Positions 7,582 through 14,028 of a stretch of 64,000 nucleotides of DNA are shown here, piece by piece. This DNA is from Streptomyces sp. SID12501 (GTDB lineage Bacteria > Actinomycetota > Actinomycetes > Streptomycetales > Streptomycetaceae), in the NCBI RefSeq assembly GCF_010550245.1, contig NZ_JAAGLU010000008.1, forward strand, positions 241,397-305,396, read 5' to 3'. Every line of letters starts with the position of its first letter. Position 1 is the stretch's first letter. Under the pieces are notes generated by a model. That model was given only the letters and a program-made list of their open reading frames with translations. It had not been told where the DNA came from and searched no databases. Position numbers and translations under genes: made by a program.

Positions 7582-10500
7582 ATGGGTGACATACCGGCTG
7601 TACCGCGGGTGCCGGCACAGCGGGATCCCAGGGATACGCCGGTGAGATCCCCGGCGGAGACCTCGGCTGATTCCCCGGCGGCGCTGCGCTTCAGCGTGCT
7701 CGGGCCGGTACGGGCCTGGCGCGACGACGAGCTGCTGCCCACCGGTTCCCCGCAGCAACGGGCACTGCTGGCCGCGCTGTTGCTGCGCGAGGGCCGGACG
7801 GCGACGGCGGCCGAGCTGATCGACGCGCTGTGGGGCGACGAGCCGCCGCCGCAGGCACTGGCGGCGGTACGGACATACGCGTCGCGGCTGCGCAAGGTGC
7901 TGGGCGCCTGGGTGCTGGTGAGCGAGTCGGGCGGGTACGCGATCCGTTCGCTCGCGGAGGGCGCGCTGGATCTGACGGTGGCGCAGGAACTGGCCGCGGA
8001 GGCGGAGAAGTCCAGGAGCACCGGGGATCTGTGCCATGCCCGGAGTGTCCTCAACCAGGCGCTGGACCTGTGGGACGGAAAGCCCCTGGCGAGCCTCCCG
8101 GGTCCGTACGCGGAGGCGCAGCGCGTCCGGTTGGAGGAGTGGCTGCTCCAACTCCTGGAATCCCGCCTCGACATGGACCTCGAACAGGGCTGCCACGCGG
8201 AGTCGGTCAGCGAGTTGACCGCCCTCACCGCCGAACACCCCCTCCGCGAGCGCCTGCGCGAGCTGCTGATGCTGGCGCTGTACCGCAGCGGCCGGCAGGC
8301 CGAGGCGCTGGCGGTGTACGCGGACACGCGCCGCCTCCTAGCCGACGAACTCGGCGTCGATCCCCGGCCCGGTCTCAGGGAGTTGCAGCAGCGCATCCTC
8401 CAGGCGGACCCGGGGCTCGCCGAGCCCTCCGCCCCGCTCGCCCCGGAACCGGCCCCCGCGCCCGTCCGTCCCGCACAACTCCCCGCCACGGTCTCGGACT
8501 TCACGGGTCGCGCCGCCTTCGTCTCCGAGCTGAGCGGGGTCCTGGCGTCCGCGTCGTCGGCGCAGGGCCGGGTGATGGCCGTGTCCGCGCTGGCCGGTAT
8601 CGGCGGCGTGGGCAAGACGACCCTCGCCGTACATGTGGCCCACCAGGCCCGGTCCGCCTTCCCCGACGGCCAGTTGTACGTCGACCTCCAGGGCGCCGGC
8701 ACGCAGGCGGCCGAGCCCGAGACGGTCCTCGGCGCGTTCCTGCGTGCCCTCGGCACGGCCGACCCGGCGATCCCGGACTCGCTGGAGGAGCGTGCGGCCC
8801 TGTACCGCTCGGTGCTGGACGGCCGCCGGGTCCTGGTCCTGCTGGACAACGCCCGCGACGCCGCTCAGGTACGTCCGCTGCTGCCGGGCACGGAGGGCTG
8901 CGCGGCCCTGGTCACCTCCCGGGTACGGATGGTGGACCTGGCCGGCGCCCACCTCGTCGACCTGGACGTCATGTCCCCCGAGGAGGCCCTCCAGCTCTTC
9001 ACCAAGATCGTGGGCGAGGAGCGGGTCGCCGCCGAGCGCAAGGCCGCCCTGGACGTGGTGGCGGCCTGCGGTTTCCTGCCGCTGGCGATCAGGATCGCGG
9101 CGTCCCGGCTGTCGGCACGCAGGACGTGGACGGTGTCCGTCCTGGCGGAGAAGCTGGGCGACGAACGCCGCCGCCTGGACGAACTCCAGGCCGGCGACCT
9201 GGCCGTGAAGGCGACCTTCGAACTCGGCTACGGCGCCCTGGACCGCCAACAGGCGCGCGCGTTCCGCCTGTTGGGGCTGGCGGACGGCCCCGACATCTCG
9301 CTCGCGGCGGCAGCGGCCGTACTGGGCCTGCCGGTCGACGAAGCGGAGGAGGTCCTGGAGTCCCTCGTGGACACCTCACTCCTGGAATCGGCGGCGCCGG
9401 GCCGCTACCGCTACCACGACCTCGTACGCCTCTACGCGCGTTCCTGCGCGAAGCGGGACGAACACCCGCCCGGCGAACGGGCGTCGGCCATGTCGCGCCT
9501 CCTCGACTTCTACCTCGCGACGGTCGCCGCGACCTACCGGATCCAGCGCCCCGAGGACAGGCTCGTCGACCATCTGGAGCACGCGGAGTACCCCGGGCTG
9601 ACGTTCGCCGACAGCCACGCCGCGCAGGACTGGGTGCACGCGGAGGCGGTGTGCGTACTGGCCTGCGTCCGGCAGTCCGCGACCCGGCCGGACACACTGC
9701 GCCGCGCCGCCGATGTGCTGTGGGCGGCGGTCGAGCTGGCCGAGTCCGGCACCAACTCCAAGGAGTACGAGGCGGTCGCGGCGATCGTGCGCGACGCGGC
9801 GCGGGCCGCCGGTGATCACCGCACGGAGGCCCGCATCCTGACCGCGCTGGCCTTCGTGCACTGCTTCTCCAGCAGCCGTTTCGATGTCGCCATCCAGGAG
9901 TCGGAACGCGCAACGGAGTTGGCGCTCGCGGCCGACGACCGCCTCACCGCCTGCTGGTCGTCCAACATCAGCGGTGTCGTGGCCCTCTACCAGAACCGGC
10001 ACGACTCGGGCGAGGCACACCTCACCCGGGCGATCGAGAGCTTCCGCGACTGCGCGGACCGCCCCGGCGAGGCCAGCGCCCTGTGCAACCTCTCCCGCAT
10101 CCACCTCGCCACGGGCCGCACCGACAGCGCGGTCGCCCTGGCCGAGCAGGGCACGGCGATGTACGACGCGATGGGCCACGCCCTGCGGGGAGCGAACGGC
10201 CGCTACGCACTCGGCCTGGCGCTCACCCAGAGCGGCCGGTTGACGGAGGCCGCCGGCCATCTCGACGAGGCCCTGCGGGTGTTCCAGGACAGCAGGCAGC
10301 GCCTGTGGGAGGGCATGACCCTGTTCCGCCTCGCCGAGGTCGATCTCGCGGCGGCCCGTTCGGCACGGGCGGCGACCAACGCCGAGCTCGCGCTGACGGT
10401 GCTGCGCGGCATCGGCGGCGAGTGGCGGCGCGGCAACGTCCTCACGGTCCTCGGCCGCGCCCTGCACGGCATCGGCCAGCTGGACCGCGCCCAGGTGTGC

Positions 10501-10596
10501 TGGCAGGACGCGCTCGGCATCTTCGAGTCACTGGAGGCACCGGAGGCGGACGCGGTGCGGGAGCTGCTGGGGCGGGCGACGCGTACGAACTGCTGA
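7582..10596 (+). CDS. afsR: AfsR-like SARP regulator (winged helix, BTAD, NB-ARC ATPase, TPR)
   Basis: The 1004-residue protein has an OmpR-type winged helix and BTAD domain (about 30-280, beginning LRFSVLGPVRAW and ending DELGVDPRPGLREL). A NB-ARC ATPase follows, with Walker A GIGGVGKTT near residue 340 and Walker B VLVLLDNA, then C-terminal TPR repeats. AfsR of S. coelicolor has this architecture and nearly this length, and activates afsS after phosphorylation by AfsK. The next gene is an AfsS-like repeat protein with an 11-bp direct-repeat operator, which supports the name. The ATG at 7582 is preferred because AGGGAG lies just upstream; an earlier in-frame start at 7498 has no such site. 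A SARP paralogue remains possible. Confidence 0.85.
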   Translation: MGDIPAVPRVPAQRDPRDTPVRSPAETSADSPAALRFSVLGPVRAWRDDELLPTGSPQQRALLAALLLREGRTATAAELIDALWGDEPPPQALAAVRTYASRLRKVLGAWVLVSESGGYAIRSLAEGALDLTVAQELAAEAEKSRSTGDLCHARSVLNQALDLWDGKPLASLPGPYAEAQRVRLEEWLLQLLESRLDMDLEQGCHAESVSELTALTAEHPLRERLRELLMLALYRSGRQAEALAVYADTRRLLADELGVDPRPGLRELQQRILQADPGLAEPSAPLAPEPAPAPVRPAQLPATVSDFTGRAAFVSELSGVLASASSAQGRVMAVSALAGIGGVGKTTLAVHVAHQARSAFPDGQLYVDLQGAGTQAAEPETVLGAFLRALGTADPAIPDSLEERAALYRSVLDGRRVLVLLDNARDAAQVRPLLPGTEGCAALVTSRVRMVDLAGAHLVDLDVMSPEEALQLFTKIVGEERVAAERKAALDVVAACGFLPLAIRIAASRLSARRTWTVSVLAEKLGDERRRLDELQAGDLAVKATFELGYGALDRQQARAFRLLGLADGPDISLAAAAAVLGLPVDEAEEVLESLVDTSLLESAAPGRYRYHDLVRLYARSCAKRDEHPPGERASAMSRLLDFYLATVAATYRIQRPEDRLVDHLEHAEYPGLTFADSHAAQDWVHAEAVCVLACVRQSATRPDTLRRAADVLWAAVELAESGTNSKEYEAVAAIVRDAARAAGDHRTEARILTALAFVHCFSSSRFDVAIQESERATELALAADDRLTACWSSNISGVVALYQNRHDSGEAHLTRAIESFRDCADRPGEASALCNLSRIHLATGRTDSAVALAEQGTAMYDAMGHALRGANGRYALGLALTQSGRLTEAAGHLDEALRVFQDSRQRLWEGMTLFRLAEVDLAAARSARAATNAELALTVLRGIGGEWRRGNVLTVLGRALHGIGQLDRAQVCWQDALGIFESLEAPEADAVRELLGRATRTNC

Positions 10597-10636
10597 GGGT
10601 CGCCCGGACGCGGCCGGGGACGAGGGGCATGAGCGG

Positions 10637-10655
10637 CGTTCATCATTCGTTTATC
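10637..10655 (+). promoter_or_regulatory. Direct-repeat operator upstream of afsS-like gene (AfsR/PhoP-type)
   Basis: CGTTCATC at 10637 and CGTTTATC at 10648 are direct repeats with an 11-bp period. SARP proteins bind 11-bp-spaced repeats overlapping the -35 region. The S. coelicolor afsS promoter is known as a target of both AfsR and PhoP, and GTTCATC-like repeats fit both. The repeats lie about 170 nt upstream of the small gene. Confidence 0.6.
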
Positions 10656-10823
10656 GCGCTCCGGCAGGCTCGTCCCTGTCGAGCCGTCGCGTCGGGGGGC
10701 AGGCGGAACGACAGAGGGCCGGACCTTTATGGTGAACCGGCCCAGGGCCCGCCCCACAGTCCGCGGGGGAGTCGCGGGGCGGGCCCTCCGTACACCGGTC
10801 ACCATCACAGGGGAGACAGCAAG

Positions 10824-11024
10824 ATGAGCGACGAGACCAAGACGAACGACATCCACGCGACGAGCGAGCCGGTCACCGCCACCACCCTGGGCGACATCCA
10901 CGCGACGACCGAACCGGCCAAGCAGACCAAGGCCACGGCGACGATCCTGGGCGACATCCACGCCACGACGGAACCGGCCACGGCCAAGACGGACGACATC
11001 CACGCGACGGACGAGCCGGTCTGA
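10824..11024 (+). CDS. afsS: AfsS-like small repeat protein
   Basis: The 66-residue protein consists almost wholly of four copies of DIHAT-x-EP, at residues 9-16, 24-31, 44-51 and 58-65. Two of them sit inside the longer repeat LGDIHATTEPA. It is hydrophilic, with no signal peptide and no cysteine. The ATG at 10824 has GGGGAGA 7 nt upstream. AfsS of S. coelicolor is a protein of about 63 residues with repeats of the pattern D-N-H-M-P-x-x-P-A (recalled). The D-x-H-x4-P-A spacing is the same here, and the position after an afsR-like gene is the same. AfsS activates antibiotic production by an unclear route. A perfect 14-bp hairpin follows the gene. Confidence 0.75.
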   Translation: MSDETKTNDIHATSEPVTATTLGDIHATTEPAKQTKATATILGDIHATTEPATAKTDDIHATDEPV

Positions 11025-11068
11025 GCCACTGGCTCCGGCTCCCACAGACGTACACCTGCACACGGGGA

Positions 11069-11107
11069 ACGACCGCGGCGGCGCGGAGGGGGAGCCGCCG
11101 CGGTCGT
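11069..11107 (+). terminator. Strong hairpin terminator after afsS-like gene
   Basis: A perfect 14-bp stem (ACGACCGCGGCGGC and its complement) closes an 11-nt loop. It separates the afsS-like gene from the convergent PIN-toxin gene and may work in both directions. No U-tract follows, as is usual in streptomycetes. Confidence 0.75.
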
Positions 11108-11123
11108 GGTGTGTCCGGGGCTC

Positions 11124-11519
11124 TCATACCGCCCTGATCGACACGCGCCCCCCGCACAGCTTCTTCATGTCGTCCACGTCGGACGTGTAGAGCGCCACGT
11201 TTCCGAGCTGGCGCTGCGCGATAACCGCCAGGGCGGCATCGATCGCGTACTTGTGGCCGTGCAGCCCAGTTTCCTCCAACAGCGTGACCGCCGCGTCGGC
11301 GACCTCGCGTGTCACCGGCTCCACGACGACGCGGGACATCGCCCATGCCCAGGCCGGTCGCCGCACTTGGCCGTGAAACGCCTCGATCAAGGTCATCGAG
11401 CTGGTCACCACATGGATGCCCTTGCTCTGGGCGGTCGTCAACAGAGCCGTCATCGTGCGCTCGCGGAGCGCCGCTCGCGACAGTCCTTCGCTGTCCAGCA
11501 CCAGAGAGTCGATCACCAT
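11124..11519 (-). CDS. PIN-domain toxin (VapC-like)
   Basis: The 131-residue protein has the acidic residues of a PIN ribonuclease: D9 (LVLDSEG), E46 (TLIEAF), D94 (YAIDAAL) and D114/D116 (YTSDVDD). Family members are RNA-cleaving toxins held in check by a cognate antitoxin. Its ATG at 11519 lies one base beyond the stop of the upstream ribbon-helix-helix antitoxin reading frame, so translation of the two is coupled. It is the last gene of the operon and ends near the afsS terminator. The RNA target cannot be read from sequence. Confidence 0.82.
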   Translation of the reverse strand: MVIDSLVLDSEGLSRAALRERTMTALLTTAQSKGIHVVTSSMTLIEAFHGQVRRPAWAWAMSRVVVEPVTREVADAAVTLLEETGLHGHKYAIDAALAVIAQRQLGNVALYTSDVDDMKKLCGGRVSIRAV

Positions 11520-11520
11520 T

Positions 11521-11811
11521 TCAGCCCGCCAGAGGAAGATCGCCGCCAGCAGCGGCTCGGGGTTCGGCGAAGTGCTGTCCTGCCTCGCGCAGCTCGGCCT
11601 CCGCCGCCGCCAGTTCCTCCTCCGTCAGCGGCCCGCCCTCCTCCTGCATCCACGCCACCAGCTCCCCCAGCCGGTCCTGTTCTCGCTGACGCTCTATGGC
11701 CCGCGTGACATAGGCACTGAACTCGCCGGGACCGACCTCGCTCCGGATCTCCTCGGCGAGCTCCTCCGGCAGTGTCACGGTGTACTTCTTCGTTGCCATA
11801 CCAATCACCAT
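11521..11811 (-). CDS. Ribbon-helix-helix antitoxin, internal start within the ATPase frame
   Basis: The last 92 or so residues of the ATPase reading frame form an antitoxin. A short basic strand and two helices (KKYTVTLPEELAEEI, then EFSAYVTRAIERQ) make a ribbon-helix-helix DNA-binding fold. An acidic C-terminal tail follows that would wrap the PIN toxin. An ATG at 11811 preceded by AAGGGG offers an independent start inside the ATPase gene, and a second ATG lies at 11799. There is no stop codon between the ATPase domain and this part. Both a fused and a free antitoxin could therefore be made. The PIN gene begins 1 nt after its stop. Confidence 0.72.
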   Translation of the reverse strand: MVIGMATKKYTVTLPEELAEEIRSEVGPGEFSAYVTRAIERQREQDRLGELVAWMQEEGGPLTEEELAAAEAELREAGQHFAEPRAAAGGDLPLAG

Positions 11812-12231
11812 ACCGCCCCTTTCCGCGCCTGGCCGGTCACCCGCCACCTCGCACCACACCGTCTTGCCCACGCCCCTCACGTCCACGCCCCACCGCACAG
11901 CGAGGGCGCCGAGCAGGGCCAGCCCACGCCCTGACTCATCAGCCCCCGTGGCGCTGAGCAGCACCGGAAGAGCGCGCGGGTCGGGATCACCCACCTCCAC
12001 CCGGATACGGGCACCGTCCACGCAGCCCACCCGCACGGAAACGGGCGTCCCCTCGCCCACATGCCGGATCACGTTGCCGACCAGCTCGGTGACGCACAGC
12101 TCGACGTCCGCACCCACTCGCCCGTACGCCTCCTCCCCGAACCACTCCCGCACGGCCCGCCGCAGCTCCGGCACCGCCTTGGCGACGGCCAGCAGTTCGG
12201 CACCGAAGTCCGCCACCGTCGTCGCGTTCAC
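11521..12231 (-). CDS. RsbW/anti-sigma-type ATP-binding domain fused in frame to RHH antitoxin
   Basis: The reading frame of 236 codons begins with a GHKL ATPase domain of the kind common in Streptomyces. The N box is ELVGNVIRH, followed by EVGDPDPR and GRGLALLGAL, and the domain ends near KTVWCEV. It continues without a stop into the ribbon-helix-helix antitoxin described separately. The GTG at 12231 overlaps the stop of the preceding 75-residue gene (GTGA). Single-domain relatives normally end just after the KTVW motif, so the join is unusual. Such ATPases are often encoded next to WhiJ/DUF397 genes, as here. Whether the fused product exists or only the internal start is used is not decidable from sequence. 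Confidence 0.75.
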   Translation of the reverse strand: MNATTVADFGAELLAVAKAVPELRRAVREWFGEEAYGRVGADVELCVTELVGNVIRHVGEGTPVSVRVGCVDGARIRVEVGDPDPRALPVLLSATGADESGRGLALLGALAVRWGVDVRGVGKTVWCEVAGDRPGAERGGMVIGMATKKYTVTLPEELAEEIRSEVGPGEFSAYVTRAIERQREQDRLGELVAWMQEEGGPLTEEELAAAEAELREAGQHFAEPRAAAGGDLPLAG

Positions 12232-12455
12232 TGCTCGGCCGCGTTCCTGAGCACGGCGGCCAGCTTCCGCGCGGTGCCCGCGTTGCAGCCACCCAGCTCG
12301 ACCAGTCCCATGGGCGGGCGGTAACTCCCCGCGAAACTCGGCAGATCGATCCGCAGGGACGGCAAGGTGATGCCATGCGCGCCGAGGGCGGCACGCAGTT
12401 CCTCGACGCAAAGGGTGACGTCGTAGACGGTGGGGTTCGGCTGCGTCGGCTCCAC
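12228..12455 (-). CDS. Small protein of unknown function upstream of ATPase
   Basis: This is a 75-residue cytoplasmic protein with no recognised domain. The visible core is YDVTLCVEELRAALGAHGI, then a Leu/Gly-rich helix near the C-terminus (CNAGTARKLAAVL). The GTG at 12455 is chosen because GGGAGG lies 7 nt upstream. Its TGA overlaps the GTG of the ATPase gene by 4 nt, so the two are co-translated. It is the first gene of the operon running into the antitoxin and PIN toxin. I do not recognise the family beyond its frequent place beside such ATPases. Confidence 0.65.
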   Translation of the reverse strand: MEPTQPNPTVYDVTLCVEELRAALGAHGITLPSLRIDLPSFAGSYRPPMGLVELGGCNAGTARKLAAVLRNAAEQ

Positions 12456-12549
12456 GGGGTGACCTCCCTGTTCAGCGCACACCCAAGTGCGCTCTGTGAC
12501 GATTCCCTCACAGAGTGACGTGACTGTGCGTACGGTGGAAGGGATTCAC

Positions 12550-12564
12550 GTTGCGCAGCGCAAC
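12550..12564. promoter_or_regulatory. Palindrome in the divergent WhiJ/ATPase promoter region
   Basis: GTTGCGC-A-GCGCAAC is a perfect 7-bp inverted repeat with a 1-nt centre, 22 nt upstream of the GTG of the XRE regulator. It lies between two divergent operons, so it is a plausible autoregulatory operator for the XRE protein. Confidence 0.5.
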
Positions 12565-12586
12565 TGAAAAGAGGCGGTGGTGAGTT

Positions 12587-13438
12587 GTGCCTTCCCGTAA
12601 GGACCCCGACGCGTCCGCGAACGTCCCCTCCTTCTACGGCGCGGAGTTGCGCTACCTGAGGGAACAGGCGGGCCTGACCCTGGAACAGTTGGTCGAGGGA
12701 AGCTGGCGCGGCATCTCGTTCCTGAGCCAGGTCGAACGCGGCGAACGCCGGATGACGGACGACCTGGCCCGCCATGTCGACGCGAAACTCGGCACGGACG
12801 GCTTTTTCACTCGGCGTTGTGAAGACGCGCGCAGGGCGAAGCAGTCGGGGCATGCGGAGTATTTCGCGGATGTCGTCGAGATGGAGACGAGCGCGGACAC
12901 GATCGAGGAGTGGGCGCCGATGCTCCTCCCCGGCCTCCTCCAGACCAGGGAATACGCCAAGAAGGTCATCGAGACAGGGATGCCCTGGCTACGCCCGAGC
13001 ACGGTCGAGAAGCAGGTCAAGGCTCGGGGGGAGCGCGCCAAGCTTTGGACACGCGAGGAGCCGCCCGCGTTCTGGGCCATCCTCCATGAGTCCCTGATCC
13101 GTGAACCGCTCCTGCCGCCCAAGGAGATGGCGGAGCAACTGGAGCACATCGCTCACGTGATCCGTTCGACGCAGGGCATTCTGCAGATCCTGCCGAAAAC
13201 GGCTGTCGCCCACCCTCTCATGATGGGCATGATCAAACTCATGACCTTCCCGGACGCTCCCCCGGTCGTCTACACCGAGGGACTGCACAGCGGCCAACTG
13301 ATCGACTATCCAGCCCTCGTGAGCAACTACCGCAGGTCGTACGATCTGCTCAGGGCCGCAGCACTTCCTCCGGAAGCGTCCCTGTCCATGATCGAGCAAG
13401 CGGCAGAGGACTACCGAAATGGCAAGCATCCAGCGTGA
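12587..13438 (+). CDS. WhiJ-type XRE regulator with DUF5753 domain
   Basis: The 283-residue protein has an N-terminal XRE helix-turn-helix (ELRYLREQAGLTLEQL through FLSQVERGERRM). A long DUF5753 domain follows, with the hallmarks MLLPGLLQTREYAKK and EPPAFWAILHESLI. Proteins of this type control development and antibiotic genes in Streptomyces together with a DUF397 partner. The GTG at 12587 is used; a GAGG lies 13 nt upstream. The DUF397 gene overlaps its 3' end by 20 nt. A palindrome at 12550 is a likely operator. It is divergent from the ATPase/antitoxin/PIN operon, and the spacing suggests shared control. Confidence 0.88.
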   Translation: MPSRKDPDASANVPSFYGAELRYLREQAGLTLEQLVEGSWRGISFLSQVERGERRMTDDLARHVDAKLGTDGFFTRRCEDARRAKQSGHAEYFADVVEMETSADTIEEWAPMLLPGLLQTREYAKKVIETGMPWLRPSTVEKQVKARGERAKLWTREEPPAFWAILHESLIREPLLPPKEMAEQLEHIAHVIRSTQGILQILPKTAVAHPLMMGMIKLMTFPDAPPVVYTEGLHSGQLIDYPALVSNYRRSYDLLRAAALPPEASLSMIEQAAEDYRNGKHPA

Positions 13439-13712
13439 CTTGAGCACCGCAGTGTGGCGCAAGAGCAGCTACAGCAATGCCAGCGGCGGCGACTGCGTAG
13501 AACTCGCCGGCGCCTTCCCCGGAGCAGCCCTCTGGCGCAAGAGCAGTCACAGCAACGGGAGCGGCGGCGACTGCGTCGAGGTAGCCCTCGCCCACCCCGA
13601 AGCCACACGCGTCATCCCCGTACGCGACTCCAAAACCGCCCCCCACAACGGCCCCGTACTCCTCTTCCAGGCCGGCGCCTGGGCAGCCTTCCTCAGCGAC
13701 GTGAAGGGCTGA
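13419..13712 (+). CDS. Tandem DUF397 protein
   Basis: The 97-residue protein contains two DUF397 units. The first is WRKSSYSNASGGDCVELA and the second WRKSSHSNGSGGDCVEVA, then the normal ending RVIPVRDSK. The first unit is a partial copy without the VRDSK half, so the gene arose by internal duplication of about 33 codons. The ATG at 13419 has AGAGGA 8 nt upstream and overlaps the regulator gene. DUF397 proteins act with WhiJ-like regulators, probably by direct binding. A single-unit homologue occurs in the second module at 49474. Confidence 0.85.
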   Translation: MASIQRDLSTAVWRKSSYSNASGGDCVELAGAFPGAALWRKSSHSNGSGGDCVEVALAHPEATRVIPVRDSKTAPHNGPVLLFQAGAWAAFLSDVKG

Positions 13713-14028
13713 CCGCACAGCACGTCGGCATCCCTCGGCTCGAGCGGACGCCCGCCGCACAGCTCCGTACCGCTGACTACACGGCACGGACCGTCGACCA
13801 TGGCGAACCCGCCTGGCATGACGCCATGGACGAGATCCGGCACCTGCACTTCACCGCCCGGGAGTCCGCCACCGGTGAGCAATTGGCCACGGCCCCCCTC
13901 CCCGAAGTTCTCTCAGAGTACGTAGGTACTATCTGCTCCCCGGTCGTCATGATCCGCCCGAATCACCACTCGGCGCGGGGCCGGACCACGTGCGCGGACG
14001 TACGCACACTTACGCAGAGGGGGGCCTC
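13713..14028. other. 316-bp gap without a supported gene
   Basis: No gene with a good start and clear family was found. A plus-strand frame is open through most of it but shows no known motif. The last 50 nt contain the GA-rich Shine-Dalgarno of the next gene. Confidence 0.5.

Noticed and set aside
10824..11024. Four-repeat peptide as a multi-core RiPP precursor
   Set aside because: No modification enzymes are nearby. The repeat spacing and the afsR-like neighbour fit AfsS better.
13713..14028. Open plus-strand frame between the DUF397 and secreted repeat genes
   Set aside because: It has no clear ribosome site, no recognised domain, and continues out of the DUF397 gene's other frame.
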